Assembly (NCBI GenBank): GCA_016703645.1
Contig: JADJBR010000007.1
Span: forward strand, 620,001-684,000
Direction: 5' to 3'
DNA: 64,000 nucleotides
From: Zoogloea sp.
Lineage (GTDB): Bacteria > Pseudomonadota > Gammaproteobacteria > Burkholderiales > Rhodocyclaceae
A program made the translations under genes and the position numbers. Shown one piece after another: positions 16,917 to 26,844 of this stretch; position 1 is the first letter of the stretch; each line of letters opens with the position of its first letter. Under the pieces are notes generated by a model that did not search any database, was not told the origin of the DNA, and saw nothing but the letters and a program-made list of their open reading frames with translations.

Positions 16917-17843
16917 ATGGTGCCCCCCGAAGCTCTTCCTGCCCTCCGTCTCCAACCATCCCGTGTCCTTGCCCGCATCGTGCTCCTGCCCTTGCTGGCT
17001 CTGGGCCTTTGCGCATGCACCCCCCGCCAGCTCGTTCTGGACGAGCTGGCCAACAGTCTGGCCAGTCAGGGGCAGTCCGCCGAGGACGATCCCGATCTGG
17101 CACGGGATGCCGCGCCCTTCTACCTCAAACTGTCCGAGTCGGTGCTCCGGGAGCGGCCCGGCCACCTGCCCCTGGCCAGTGCCGTAGCGGGCGGCTTCAC
17201 CCAATACGCCTATGCCTTCGTGGCCTTCGAGGCCGACCGCCTGGACGCCACCGACGCCCGGGCGGCGGCGCGCCTGCGCATGCGGGCCGCAGCCCTCTAC
17301 CGACGCGGCCGGGACCACGCCCTGGCCGCCCTGGAGGCAAGCCGCCCGGGCCTGCGTCAGCAACTGGAGACCCAGGGCGCGTCCCAAACCCTGACTCCCC
17401 GGCAGGTGGCCCTTGCCTACTGGGCTGCGGCTGCCTGGGGCGGGCTGATCTCGCTTTCCAAGGACGACCCCGACACCGTCGCCGATCTGCCCACGGCGAT
17501 ACGCCTCGCCCAGCTCGCCTGGGCCTCCGATACGGCTTATGGCAACGGCGCCCTGGCCAGCCTGATGGGCAGTTTCGAGACAGCCCGCCCGGGTGGCAGC
17601 CGGCAGCAGGCCCAGGTGTACTTCGATGAAGCCCTGCGCCTGGGGGCGGGGCACAACGCCGGGGCCTTCGTGGCCAAGGCCGAGGGCCTTGCCCAGCCCG
17701 CAGGCGACAAGGCTGCCTTTGTGGCCCTGCTACAGCAGGCCCTGGCCGTGCGCGACACGCCGGGCGGCCCCCTGACCCTTTCCAATGCCGTGATGCGCCG
17801 ACGTGCCGAATGGCTGCTCAATACCGCCGACGACCTTTTCTGA
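16917..17843 (+). CDS. TRAP transporter-associated lipoprotein TatT
   Basis: A 308-residue protein with a lipoprotein signal ending at LCAC, then helical repeats (QYAYAFVAFEADRLDATDARAAARLRMRAA and later) of TPR type. It fits the TatT family, trimeric TPR lipoproteins that dock with the TRAP solute receptor. ATG 16917 is chosen because it places the signal peptide directly; the frame is open upstream to 16734 with no signal. It precedes the receptor gene by 24 bases. Confidence 0.8.
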   Translation: MVPPEALPALRLQPSRVLARIVLLPLLALGLCACTPRQLVLDELANSLASQGQSAEDDPDLARDAAPFYLKLSESVLRERPGHLPLASAVAGGFTQYAYAFVAFEADRLDATDARAAARLRMRAAALYRRGRDHALAALEASRPGLRQQLETQGASQTLTPRQVALAYWAAAAWGGLISLSKDDPDTVADLPTAIRLAQLAWASDTAYGNGALASLMGSFETARPGGSRQQAQVYFDEALRLGAGHNAGAFVAKAEGLAQPAGDKAAFVALLQQALAVRDTPGGPLTLSNAVMRRRAEWLLNTADDLF

Positions 17844-17867
17844 TTCCCCCCTTTCCGGACCCTCTCC

Positions 17868-18872
17868 ATGCCAAAGCCCGGCCGCCTTGCCGCCCTCGCC
17901 CTCGGACTGCTCCTTGCCATCCCCGCCTTTGCCGCGCCCCAGTTGCGCATCGGCACCCTGGCTCCCAAGAATTCCCTTTACCACCGCCAGCTCATGGAAG
18001 TTGGCGAAGCCTGGCGCGCCACCCAGGGCGAAGGGGCCAAGTACGTCATCTATCCGGACGGCAGTCAGGGGGGCGAGACCGACATGGCGCGCCGCATGCG
18101 CATCGGCCAGCTACAGGGTGCCCTGCTGTCGGTGGTCGGGCTGCGCGAAATCGAGCCGACCATCTCTGCCCTCCAGTCCATGCCCCTTCTCTTCCGCAGC
18201 TGGGACGAGGTGGACTACGTGCGGGAGAAGATGCGCCCGGCCATGGAAAAGAAATTCCTCGACAAGGGCTTCGTGGTGCTGGCCTGGGGCGACGCGGGCT
18301 GGGTACGCTTCTTCTCGAAGGAGACCGCCGTGCGCCCGGACGATTTCAAGAAGATGAAGTTCTTCACCTGGGCCGGTGAAACCGAGCAGCAGGAGATCAT
18401 GAAGAGCCTGGGCTACACCCCGGTACCCCTGGAGACCAGCGACATCCTGCCCTCCATCCAGACCGGCATGATCAATGCCGTACCGGCCACCCCCTACTTC
18501 GCCCTGGCCACCCAGGTTTACAACACTGCCCCCCATATGCTCGACATCAACTGGGCACCCATCGTCGGTGCCCTGGTGGTAACCAAGAAGAGCTGGGACG
18601 AGATGCCCCCCGCCACCCAGAACGCCCTGCGCGAAGCCGGTGCCAAGGCCGGCCTGCAGATGCGCACCCGCGCCCGCCAGGAAGTGGATGAGGCCGTCAC
18701 CGCCATGAAGAAGCGTGGCCTGCAGGTACACACCCCGACGCCCGAGCAGATGCAGGAATGGCAGGCCCTGGCCGACAAGCTCTATCCCCGCATCCGCGGC
18801 CACATGGTGCCGGCCGAAACCTTCGACGAGGTCTTTGCCCTGCTCAAGGCCTATCGGGCCGGCAAGCGTTGA
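17868..18872 (+). CDS. TRAP transporter solute receptor, DctP/TatP type
   Basis: A 334-residue periplasmic receptor. Signal peptide about residues 1-22 (cut after FAA), then LRIGTLAPKNSLYHRQL. The family ligand region is AWGDAGWVRFFS and the TSDILPSIQTGMINAVPA stretch carries the usual receptor signature. The usual substrate-carboxylate arginine is not obvious at its standard place, in line with TatP-type receptors that bind other ligands. Its stop is within ten bases of the permease start. Confidence 0.88.
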   Translation: MPKPGRLAALALGLLLAIPAFAAPQLRIGTLAPKNSLYHRQLMEVGEAWRATQGEGAKYVIYPDGSQGGETDMARRMRIGQLQGALLSVVGLREIEPTISALQSMPLLFRSWDEVDYVREKMRPAMEKKFLDKGFVVLAWGDAGWVRFFSKETAVRPDDFKKMKFFTWAGETEQQEIMKSLGYTPVPLETSDILPSIQTGMINAVPATPYFALATQVYNTAPHMLDINWAPIVGALVVTKKSWDEMPPATQNALREAGAKAGLQMRTRARQEVDEAVTAMKKRGLQVHTPTPEQMQEWQALADKLYPRIRGHMVPAETFDEVFALLKAYRAGKR

Positions 18873-18880
18873 GCACCGCC

Positions 18881-20689
18881 ATGCGCCGCTTTCCGGCTAT
18901 TGACGAAGCCATCGCCTCCACGGCGCTGGCCCTGATGACGCTCATCCCGCTGATCGAGATTGCCCTGCGCCCCCTGCACGGCAAGGGCATCACCAACGCG
19001 GCGATGCTGGTCCAGCATCTGGGCCTGGCCGTCGCCATGTTCGGCGCGGTGCTGGCGGAACGGGGAGGCCACCTGAGCACCCTGGGCAGCGGCTTTGCCA
19101 ACGCACGCAACCCGTGGCTGAAACAGGCGGCAGGCGTGTTTGCCAACGCTGGCGCGGCTATCCTCTCGGGCATGCTCGGCGCCGCCAGCTGGACCTTCGT
19201 GGCCAGCGAGATGGAGGGCGGACGCGAACTCGCCTACGGCATCCCCGTGTGGGCCGTGCAGGCCCTGATGCCTACCGGCTTCGTGATCCTCGGTGTGCGC
19301 CTGGGCAGCCGCTGTGCGCCCCATCGCGTGGCCGGCCTGCTGTTGGGCCTGGCCCTGACCGGCATGGGCTTCACCTTCGCCCTGCATTTCGATGGCAGCA
19401 CCCTTCCCCTGGCCCCCTTTGCCCTGCTTCTCGTGTTCGCGTTGCTGGCCGGGGCGCCCATTTTTGCCATCCTCGGCGGCCTTGCCCTGGCCCTGTTCTG
19501 GGCGGAAGGCCAGCCCCTGGCCTCGGTCCCCCTCAGCCACTATCAGATCACCGTCAACCCCTCCCTGCCCGCCCTGCCCCTGTTTACGCTGGCCGGGCTG
19601 GTGTTTGCCCGCAGTGGCGCTGCCGGGCGCCTGGGCACCCTGTTCACCGCCAGCTTCGGCGGCGGCCCGACCGGCACGGTGATCGCAGCGGCACTGCTGT
19701 GCTCCTTCTTCACCGCCTTCACCGGTGGCAGCGGGGTCACCATCCTGGCCCTCGGCGGCCTGCTGCTGCCGTTGCTCAAGGACGCCGGTTTTCCCGAGCG
19801 CAAGGGCATCAGCCTCGTCACCAGCGCCAGCGCCCTGGGCGTGCTGCTGGCGCCTTCGGTGCCCCTGATCATGTACGCCATCATTGCGCGGGTGCCCATC
19901 CACAGCATGTTCCTGGCGGGTATGCTGCCGGCGCTGGTGATGGTGGCCTTCCTGCTGGTGGTGGGTGGCTATCTGCGCCCTGCCCGCCTCGCTGCCGGTG
20001 CGCCGGATCTACCCCGGGCCGACCTGCGCCAGGCCCGGGCCGCCGCCTGGGCCGCCCGCTGGGAGATCCTCGCCCCGGTGCTGGCCATCGGCTCCCTGAT
20101 CAGCGGCCTGGCCACCCCCACCGAGAGCGCAGCCCTCACCGCGGCCTACGCCATCCTCACCCAGGCAGTGGCCCACCGGGAACTGGACTGGCCCCTGCTG
20201 CGGCGCTGCCTGGCCGACTGCACCCAGGTGATCGGTGGCGTGATGGTGATCCTGGGCATGGCCCTGGGGCTCACCAACTATCTGGTGGATGCCGGCATCC
20301 CCGACGCCGCGGTGGAGTGGGTGCAGGCCGCCCTGCCCAACAAGTTCGCCTTCCTGGTGGCCCTCAACGCCTTTCTGTTCCTGGCTGGCGCGCTGATGGA
20401 GATCTACGCCGCCATCGTCGTGCTGGTGCCCCTGCTGCTGCCGGTGGCCCTGAGCTACGGCATCGACCCGGTACACTTTGGCGTGATCTTCCTGGCGGTG
20501 ATGGAAATGGGCTTCCTGTGCCCGCCCGCCGGCATGAACATCTTCTTCGCCTCGGCGATGTTTGCCCGACCGGTCAAGGAGATCGCCATCTCGGTACTGC
20601 CGGCCCTGCTGGCGATCTTCCTGGGTGCCCTCGCGATCTCATGGCTGCCCTGGCTGGCAACGGGGCTGCCAGGACTCTTTGGGGAATAG
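18881..20689 (+). CDS. TRAP transporter fused permease DctQM
   Basis: A 602-residue membrane protein. Residues 1 to about 170 contain four hydrophobic segments with the small DctQ subunit pattern; the rest has about twelve segments with DctM motifs such as FTGGSGVTILALGGLLLP, GLATPTESAALTAAYA and FLCPPAGMNIFFASAMF. It imports the substrate with sodium. ATG 18881 is preferred; an in-frame TTG at 18869 overlaps the receptor stop. A 10-bp stem with a GGAT loop follows at 20692-20715. Fused Q-M permeases are known but less common than separate subunits. Confidence 0.9.
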   Translation: MRRFPAIDEAIASTALALMTLIPLIEIALRPLHGKGITNAAMLVQHLGLAVAMFGAVLAERGGHLSTLGSGFANARNPWLKQAAGVFANAGAAILSGMLGAASWTFVASEMEGGRELAYGIPVWAVQALMPTGFVILGVRLGSRCAPHRVAGLLLGLALTGMGFTFALHFDGSTLPLAPFALLLVFALLAGAPIFAILGGLALALFWAEGQPLASVPLSHYQITVNPSLPALPLFTLAGLVFARSGAAGRLGTLFTASFGGGPTGTVIAAALLCSFFTAFTGGSGVTILALGGLLLPLLKDAGFPERKGISLVTSASALGVLLAPSVPLIMYAIIARVPIHSMFLAGMLPALVMVAFLLVVGGYLRPARLAAGAPDLPRADLRQARAAAWAARWEILAPVLAIGSLISGLATPTESAALTAAYAILTQAVAHRELDWPLLRRCLADCTQVIGGVMVILGMALGLTNYLVDAGIPDAAVEWVQAALPNKFAFLVALNAFLFLAGALMEIYAAIVVLVPLLLPVALSYGIDPVHFGVIFLAVMEMGFLCPPAGMNIFFASAMFARPVKEIAISVLPALLAIFLGALAISWLPWLATGLPGLFGE

Positions 20690-20691
20690 GA

Positions 20692-20715
20692 CGACCCGCC
20701 GGGATCGGCGGGTCG
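20692..20715 (+). terminator. Hairpin downstream of the TRAP operon
   Basis: A 10-bp perfect stem with a GGAT loop but no T run, so only a possible terminator. Confidence 0.4.
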
Positions 20716-20809
20716 GATGAGACCCGGATGCGCTCCACTCACCTCGGGAGGCGGTCAGCGGCACCCCTGCACCATGTACAAGCTGGAGGTCGCCCCGGCG
20801 TGATCTCGC

Positions 20810-21694
20810 TCATCTCCGGGAGAGCCATTTCAGCATGGTCTCCAGGAGCCTTTCCGGCTCGACGGGTTTGCTGAGGAAGTCGTTCATGCCTGCTTCCAGA
20901 CACGCCTTGCGATCCTCCGCGAAGGCGTTGGCGGTCATGGCAATGATGGGTGAATCGCGGTTCAGGGAGTCGGCGCGGATACGCCGGGCCGATTCGATGC
21001 CATTCATTCTCGGCATCTGCATGTCCATCAAGATCAATGCGTAGGGCGTTTCGCGGGCCATCTGCAGGGCCTGCAGCCCATCTTCGGCAAGATCGACCAC
21101 GATGTGAACGTCCTCCAGCATGAAGAGGGCGACCTCCCGGTTGATGGGTTCGTCTTCCACGAGCAGGATGCGCGCGCCCGCATGCCTGCGCTGGATCTGT
21201 CTTCCCGCCGGGCTCGTCACATCGGCATCGACGGCATCGGCGGGTGCATCGCCGTTTTTCGACAAGCGCACCGCAAACCAGAACGTGCTGCCCCGCCCGG
21301 GGGTGCTTTCAACGCCGATTTCGCCCCCCATCAGGTGGATCAGGGATTTGGTGATCGCGAGCCCGAGACCACTGCCGCCGTAACGGCGGGTCATCGAGTT
21401 GTCGGCCTGCTCGAAGGCCTTGAACAGGCGCCCCTGGGCATCGGCGCTGATACCGATGCCCGAGTCGCAAACCTCGATGCGGACCCGGACGTCGTTCGGG
21501 GTTTTGTCCATCAGCCTGGCCCGCAGGGTGACCCCGCCCCGCTCGGTGAACTTGACGGCATTTCCGACCAGGTTGATCAGCACCTGGGAGAGGCGTAGCG
21601 GGTCGCCCCGCAGCGGCATCAGGGCGAGCTGCACCGGCAGGTCCAGCTCAAGGCGAAGACCTTTCTCGGCGGCCTTCTGGCCCAACACACACAT
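20810..21694 (-). pseudogene. Hybrid histidine kinase, C-terminal fragment (HATPase and receiver), frameshifted
   Basis: 294 residues from the first ATG, although the frame is open upstream and matches the missing continuation of the gene at 21694-23928. It carries the ATPase domain (NLVGNAVKF, DSGIGI, GSGLGLAI) and a receiver domain (LVEDEPIN, phosphorylation aspartate in LILMDMQMP, MTANA, SKP). It lacks the phospho-accepting H-box. It is the 3' part of one gene separated by a single missing base in a G5 run at 21724-21728. Whether the break is real or an assembly error is not known. A separate protein starting at this ATG would have no sensor. Confidence 0.8.
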
Positions 21695-23928
21695 CAGTTT
21701 GTCCAGAAGGCTGCCGATTTCCAGGGGGCATCCTCCAGATGCATCCTCCCGGCCTCAATCTTTGAAATATCGAGGATGTCATTGAGCACCGCGAGCAGGT
21801 GATCCGCCGCCCGCCGCGCCTTGTCCAGGTGATCCAGGCCGGTCGCGTCGGCCATGTGGCGCCGGGCCAGGGTCAGCATGCCGATGATCCCGCTCATGGG
21901 CGTGCGTAGCTCGTGGCTCATGTTGGCAAGGAAGGTGCTCTTTGACCGGTTCGCCGCCTCGGCGGCGTCCTTGGCCACCGACAGATCGGCCGTCCGGGCC
22001 TCGACGAGCTGCTCCAGGTGGTTCCGGTGCCGGGCCAGCTCCAGCTCGGTGCGCTTGCGGTCGGTGATGTCCCGGGCGAAGCCGACGGTACCGATGATCT
22101 TCCCGTCCAGCTCCACGGGTGACTTGTAGGTCTCCAGCCAGCGCCGCTGCCCCGAGGCATCGATTTCCTCCTCAACGGTCCGGGGTTGCCCATCGCCCAG
22201 CACCGCCTGATCGTCACCCATGAACTGCGCCGCCATGGCCGGTGCCCAGAAATCAAGATCGGTCTTGCCCACCAGATCGTCGGCCGTGGGGATGCCAGCC
22301 ACCCTTGCATAGGCCATGTTGGCGGCCAGGATGCGACTGTCCCGGTCCTTCAGCCAGACCATGAAGGGGAAGTTGTCGAGAACCGCGCGCTGATAGCGCT
22401 CGCGGGCACGCAGCGCCTCCTCGATCTGCATGCGCTCGGTGATGTCAGCCCCGGAGCCGAGCATTCCGATAATCTGTCCGGTGTCGTCGGCGAGATAGGT
22501 GCGCCGCCATCCGATTACGCGCAGGGAACCATCCCGGGTGCGCACGGAGCCCTCGTGGCCCTCGTGGCCCTCGAGAACAGCCGGCTTGCGCGCCATGACG
22601 TCCAGGAAGGCGGGGAGAATCCGCGTCACGCCTTCGGGCTGGGGAAAACAGGTGGCAAACCAGTTGCGACCGACAAGCTCGGCTTCGGTATAACCCAGCA
22701 GCTCCTGTCCGGCCCGATTGATCATGGTGATGCAGCCCGAGGTATCCAGGGCCACCATCAGGGTCTGGGTGGTGTCCAGGTAACGCTGGTTGAGATCGCG
22801 CTCCTGCCGCAGCTCGGCCTCGGTGCGCAGTCGTTCGGAGAGGTCAATGTCGAGGCAGTACATTTCCGGGCCATCCGCCCCCGCCTGCAGCACATGGCTG
22901 GAATAGACCGTGACCGTGGTGCCGTCCTTGCGTCGCAGGGTCATCGGGCCAGGCGGTATCGCGGGTCCGCCCGACGCACAGGCGGTGATTGCGGCAACAA
23001 CCTCCCCGCGCATGGCGTCGGGAATGATCAGGTCTTCCAGCTGCTGCCCCAGGGCCTCCGCCCGGGAATAGCCATAGAGCTGCTCGCTCGCCCGGTTCCA
23101 GAAAATGACCCGGCGATGCCTGTCGTAGCCCTGAACCGCAATGTTCGCGGTGTTCTCGAAGAGGGAACGGAAGCGCTGCTCGCTGTTGCGCAGGGCTTGC
23201 TCCTGCCGCCGCATCTCGGTGATGTCCCGGGCGATGCCATAGAGGCCGACAATCTCACCCTGCTCATTGCGGACGGGGTATTTACGGTTGTCCACCCATC
23301 CGGTGCTGCCATCCGGATTCTGGTAGGCCTGCACTTCCCGCACCGACGATGCCGTGGCGAAGACCTGCTTTTCCAGGCGATAGTAGATGTCGGCGTAAGC
23401 CTCCGGAAAAATGTCGTAGTCGGTCAAACCGACGAGGTCGGAGCGCTGCGCCGACCGCTCGCACAGGGCACACAGGGACCGGCTGGCCCCGGTGATGACA
23501 TGGTTGCGGTCCTTGAAGAAGATGAAATCGTCCGAGTTCTCGAGCATGGCGGCCAGGGGCCCGCTTCCGGGTATGGCCGCCACTGTCCGGGGGAGGCGCC
23601 TGGCATCATGAAGCATCAGATCCAGAAGACACCCTTGTGTCCCGGACCCGACTCGGGCGCTCACCCTGATGCAAATGATCCGGCCATCCGCACGCCTCAG
23701 CCGGAGATTGCAAACCTCCGACCGGGGGAAGAACAGGATCGCCGCCAGATCGGCATCATCCGAATGAATGATCCCCGGCAGGGTCACGACACCCTCAAGG
23801 AAAGCCTCGGGTGGATAGCCGAGCAGGCCGGTCACGCCGGCATCCACGCTCAGGAGCCGCGGCGCCCCTTCAGTCAGCGCGAAACTGAAGGTGGCATCCG
23901 GTTGCAAAGGGGGAATGTCGCGAATCAT
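21694..23928 (-). pseudogene. Hybrid histidine kinase, N-terminal fragment (PAS repeats and H-box), frameshifted
   Basis: 744 residues. It contains about five PAS/PAC units (for example QNPDGSTGWVDNRKYPVRN, YGIARDITEMRRQEQ, GFARDITDRKRTELE) and the H-box FLANMSHELRTPMSG with H672. No membrane segment is visible, so it is a cytoplasmic sensor. The frame fails at LEDAPWKS where homologous kinases read on; inserting one C in the run at 21724-21728 restores LEDAPLEIGSLLDKL and joins the ATPase domain. The full gene would encode about 1,040 residues. No response regulator gene is adjacent. Confidence 0.8.
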
Positions 23929-24229
23929 GCCTCTCGCTCATCGGTGATCCGTTGCAGTCGAAGGGCACCAGCGACGCCCGCCGTGGTGCACGACACCGCC
24001 ACTATATCCCCGTCGAGGCGGCAATGGCTTGACACACGGCACGGCGGCCGTTCGGATCCATCCGAGGGGAGCCGGGTCAGGGCACTGCTGAAACACGGTG
24101 CCCTCTCCCGTGATGTGGCACCTGGGCACGCAGGCCCATCGGGTGGCGACTGGGGGCCTTGCCCTTGAGCTTGGGAGTGGCACCTATCATGCCGGACCGA
24201 GCGTCCGGCCGTTCCCGCGCGAGCGGACG
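23929..24229. other. Intergenic region between the hybrid kinase and moaE
   Basis: About 300 bases with no supported gene. A 7-bp stem (24191-24197 with 24203-24209) just after moaE may mark the end of the molybdenum cofactor transcript; it lacks a T run. Confidence 0.4.
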
Positions 24230-24691
24230 CTAGGTCATCCAGCGTGCCGCGGCCGAGTCGTCGGCCTCGCGGGCATCCACCCAGCGCCCGCCTTCGGGGG
24301 TGTCTTCCTTCTTCCAGAAGGGGGCGCGGGTCTTGAGGTAGTCCATGATGAACTCGCAGGCGGCAAAGGCATCGCCCCGGTGGGCGCTGGCCACCCCGAC
24401 GAAAACGATGCGATCCCCCGGCAGCAGGCGACCGAAGCGGTGGATGACACGCACGCCCTGGAGCTGCCAGCGCCCACCGGCCTCGGCGATGATGGCCTCG
24501 AGGGATTTCTCGGTCATGCCGGGGTAGTGCTCGAGGGTCATCGCCGACACCTCGCTCCCGGCCCCGCTCAGCTTGTCGGCCCGCACCAGGCCGACGAAGG
24601 TGACCACCGCCCCCACGTCCAGGCGCCCGGCGGACAGGGCCGCCGTCTCGGCCCCCACATCGAAATCGGCTTCCTGAACGCTGACACTCAT
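24230..24691 (-). CDS. moaE: Molybdopterin synthase catalytic subunit MoaE
   Basis: A 153-residue protein that transfers sulfur from MoaD thiocarboxylate to precursor Z. Motifs: AVVTFVGLVR, LEHYPGMTEK, HRFGRL, ASAHRGDAFAACEFIMDYLKTRAPFWKKE with the active-site lysine region. ATG 24691 has GGAGG upstream; an in-frame TTG two codons earlier is less likely. Two bases separate it from the moaD stop. Confidence 0.96.
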   Translation of the reverse strand: MSVSVQEADFDVGAETAALSAGRLDVGAVVTFVGLVRADKLSGAGSEVSAMTLEHYPGMTEKSLEAIIAEAGGRWQLQGVRVIHRFGRLLPGDRIVFVGVASAHRGDAFAACEFIMDYLKTRAPFWKKEDTPEGGRWVDAREADDSAAARWMT

Positions 24692-24693
24692 CT

Positions 24694-24948
24694 TCAACCT
24701 CCGGTCACGGGGGGGAAAAACGCGATCTCGTCCCGATCGGCAACGGCCGATTCAGGCCCGACCATTTCCTGATTGATCGCCGCACGCACATTGCGCCCCT
24801 CGCCAAGGGCTTCCCAGGCCCCGCCCCGCCGGGCCAGATGCCCCCGAAGCGCACCGATGGTGGACACGGACTCGGGCAGGGTCAGCGTTTCGTGGGAGTA
24901 GCCCAGGGTTTCACGCAGGCTGGCGAAATAAAGGACTTTGACGCTCAT
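24694..24948 (-). CDS. moaD: Molybdopterin synthase sulfur carrier subunit MoaD
   Basis: An 84-residue ubiquitin-fold protein starting MSVKVLYFASLRETLG and ending in the required double glycine (PPVTGG), which is adenylated and thiocarboxylated. The start overlaps the moeA stop as ATGA (24945-24948), so the pair is likely translationally coupled. The frame is open far upstream inside moeA but has no ribosome site there. Confidence 0.95.
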   Translation of the reverse strand: MSVKVLYFASLRETLGYSHETLTLPESVSTIGALRGHLARRGGAWEALGEGRNVRAAINQEMVGPESAVADRDEIAFFPPVTGG

Positions 24949-26168
24949 GACAACAGCTCGGAATAGGGAATGAAGGACACCCGGTCGCCAGCCGCGATGG
25001 CCTGCCCGGGCGGGTTGTCGATGACGCCGTCGGCCCACACCGTGGACGTGAGCACACCGGGCCCCTGGTTGGGAAAGAGTACCACCCGGCCATCCTCGGC
25101 GATCCGCGCCCGCAGGAATTCGCGGCGCCGGTCGGGCCGGGGCCAATCGAAGGCGGCAGTCAGGGGAATGCTCTTCGGCAGGCAGTTCACCACGCCCTGG
25201 GCGCGCAGTACGAAGGGGCGTACCAGCAGGATGAAGGTGACGAAGCTGGACACCGGGTTGCCGGGCAGTCCGATGAAGGCCGCACCGGGCCCGCCGGCCG
25301 GATCATTGACCCGCCCGAAGGCCACCGGCTTGCCGGGTTTCATGGCCACCAGCCACGAATCAAGACGCCCCTCGGCGCTGACCGCCGGCTTGATGTGATC
25401 CTCCTCGCCCATGGATACACCGCCGCTGGTCACGATCAGATCGTTGCTCCCCGCCGCGGCGCGCAGCGCGGCCCGGGTCGCCTCCAGGCTGTCGGGCACG
25501 ATGCCCAGGTCGCACACCTGGCAGCCCAGGGCCTCGAGCAGGCCACGCAGCACGTAGCGGTTGGAGTTGTAGATGGCCCCCGGCGGCAGGGGCTCACCGG
25601 GCATCACCAGCTCGTCACCGGTGGAAAACAGCGCCACCCGCAGGCGCCGGAACACCGGCAGCGTGGCGCAGCCCACCGACGCGGCCAGGCCCAGCATCTG
25701 CGGGTTTAGGCGCGCGCCGGCGGCCAGTACGGTGGCGCCGAGGGCGATGTCTTCGCCGGCCCGGCGGATCCACTCGCCAACCCGGGGCACGTGGTTGATC
25801 AGCACGTGGTCGCCATCGACGGCGCACAGCTCCTGCATCACCACCGCGTCGGCGCCATGGGGAATCGGCGCGCCGGTGAAGATGCGTGCGGCCGTGCCCC
25901 GCTCCAGGGTATGACCGACGCTGCCGGCGGGAATACGCTGCCCCACCCGCAGGCGCGTGCCCGGGGCCGCCACATCGGCCGCGCATACGGCATAGCCGTC
26001 CATTGAGGAATTGTCCAGCGGCGGCACCTGCAGGCCGGACACCTGGGCCCGGGCCAGCACCCGGCCCAGGGCCTCGGCGGTGGGCACCTGCTCGAAGCCG
26101 GCAAGCGGTTCGGCGGCGGCCAGCAGCGCCGCACGCACCTCGTCGAAGGGACGCAGGGATGAATTCAT
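24945..26168 (-). CDS. moeA: Molybdopterin molybdenumtransferase MoeA
   Basis: A 407-residue enzyme that inserts molybdate into adenylylated molybdopterin. Motifs include DNSSMDGYAVCAADV, the TGDELVMPGEPLPPGAIYNSN block, TSGGVSMGEEDHI, KPGKPVAFG and GLPGNPVSSFVTF. Length is usual. Start overlaps the mobB stop as ATGA (26165-26168). Confidence 0.97.
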   Translation of the reverse strand: MNSSLRPFDEVRAALLAAAEPLAGFEQVPTAEALGRVLARAQVSGLQVPPLDNSSMDGYAVCAADVAAPGTRLRVGQRIPAGSVGHTLERGTAARIFTGAPIPHGADAVVMQELCAVDGDHVLINHVPRVGEWIRRAGEDIALGATVLAAGARLNPQMLGLAASVGCATLPVFRRLRVALFSTGDELVMPGEPLPPGAIYNSNRYVLRGLLEALGCQVCDLGIVPDSLEATRAALRAAAGSNDLIVTSGGVSMGEEDHIKPAVSAEGRLDSWLVAMKPGKPVAFGRVNDPAGGPGAAFIGLPGNPVSSFVTFILLVRPFVLRAQGVVNCLPKSIPLTAAFDWPRPDRRREFLRARIAEDGRVVLFPNQGPGVLTSTVWADGVIDNPPGQAIAAGDRVSFIPYSELLS

Positions 26169-26659
26169 GAAAGCCCTTGATGAGTGAGGATGAAGGCGGC
26201 CACGGTAGCCGGATCATTGAGATTGAGACAGGGCAAGGGGGCGGATAGATCCGCATCCGTGGCAATGGCCACGATGGCCGGGTTGTCGGGGTAAAGCAGC
26301 GCCTTGCCGTGGGCCGGGCGATGGATCTCGATCTTGGGGATGGGCACATCCTTGAAGCCCTCCACCAGCACCAGATCGCAGGGCGACAGGATCTCCAGCT
26401 GCGCACTCAGATCCGGCTCGGGCGCCCCCCGCATCTTGTGCATCAACACCCAGCGCTCATCGGACACCAGCAGAATCTCCCCTGCCCCGGCCTCCCGGTG
26501 ACGCCAGGAATCCTTGCCCGGCTTGTCCACGTCGAAACCATGGTGGGCATGCTTGATCACCGAGACGCGCAGACCGCGGGCGGTGATCTCGGGGATCACC
26601 CGCTCGATCAGGGTGGTCTTGCCGGAGCCGGACCAGCCGGCGAAGCCGAAGACTTTCAT
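26165..26659 (-). CDS. mobB: Molybdopterin-guanine dinucleotide biosynthesis protein MobB
   Basis: A 164-residue P-loop GTP-binding protein starting MKVFGFAGWSGSGKTTLIE. Other features: HAHHGFDVDKPGKDSWRHREAGA and the VLVEGFKDVPIPKIE loop, both typical for MobB. It aids MobA in forming the guanine dinucleotide form of the cofactor. ATG 26659 has GGAGAGG upstream. First gene of mobB-moeA-moaD-moaE; mobA is not in the window. Confidence 0.95.
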   Translation of the reverse strand: MKVFGFAGWSGSGKTTLIERVIPEITARGLRVSVIKHAHHGFDVDKPGKDSWRHREAGAGEILLVSDERWVLMHKMRGAPEPDLSAQLEILSPCDLVLVEGFKDVPIPKIEIHRPAHGKALLYPDNPAIVAIATDADLSAPLPCLNLNDPATVAAFILTHQGLS

Positions 26660-26844
26660 GGGAATACCTCTCCGGGCGGAGCGCAAACAGTCAGCCTGCT
26701 CTCCCCCAAGGCAGGGGCGGATTGGCGAAGGTCGATGGGCAAGGGATGGTGTGGCACGGGGCGGAGATGTCGGGCGGACAGGCGCCGGATTGTAGCAAGA
26801 CGGATGGAAAAGCTGCGGACGGACACCCGGACACTCAGCGCATT

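Noticed and set aside
26660-26844. Possible molybdenum cofactor riboswitch upstream of mobB
   Set aside because: Only a short CTCCG/CGGAG stem near the ribosome site is visible; the conserved riboswitch core could not be recognised.
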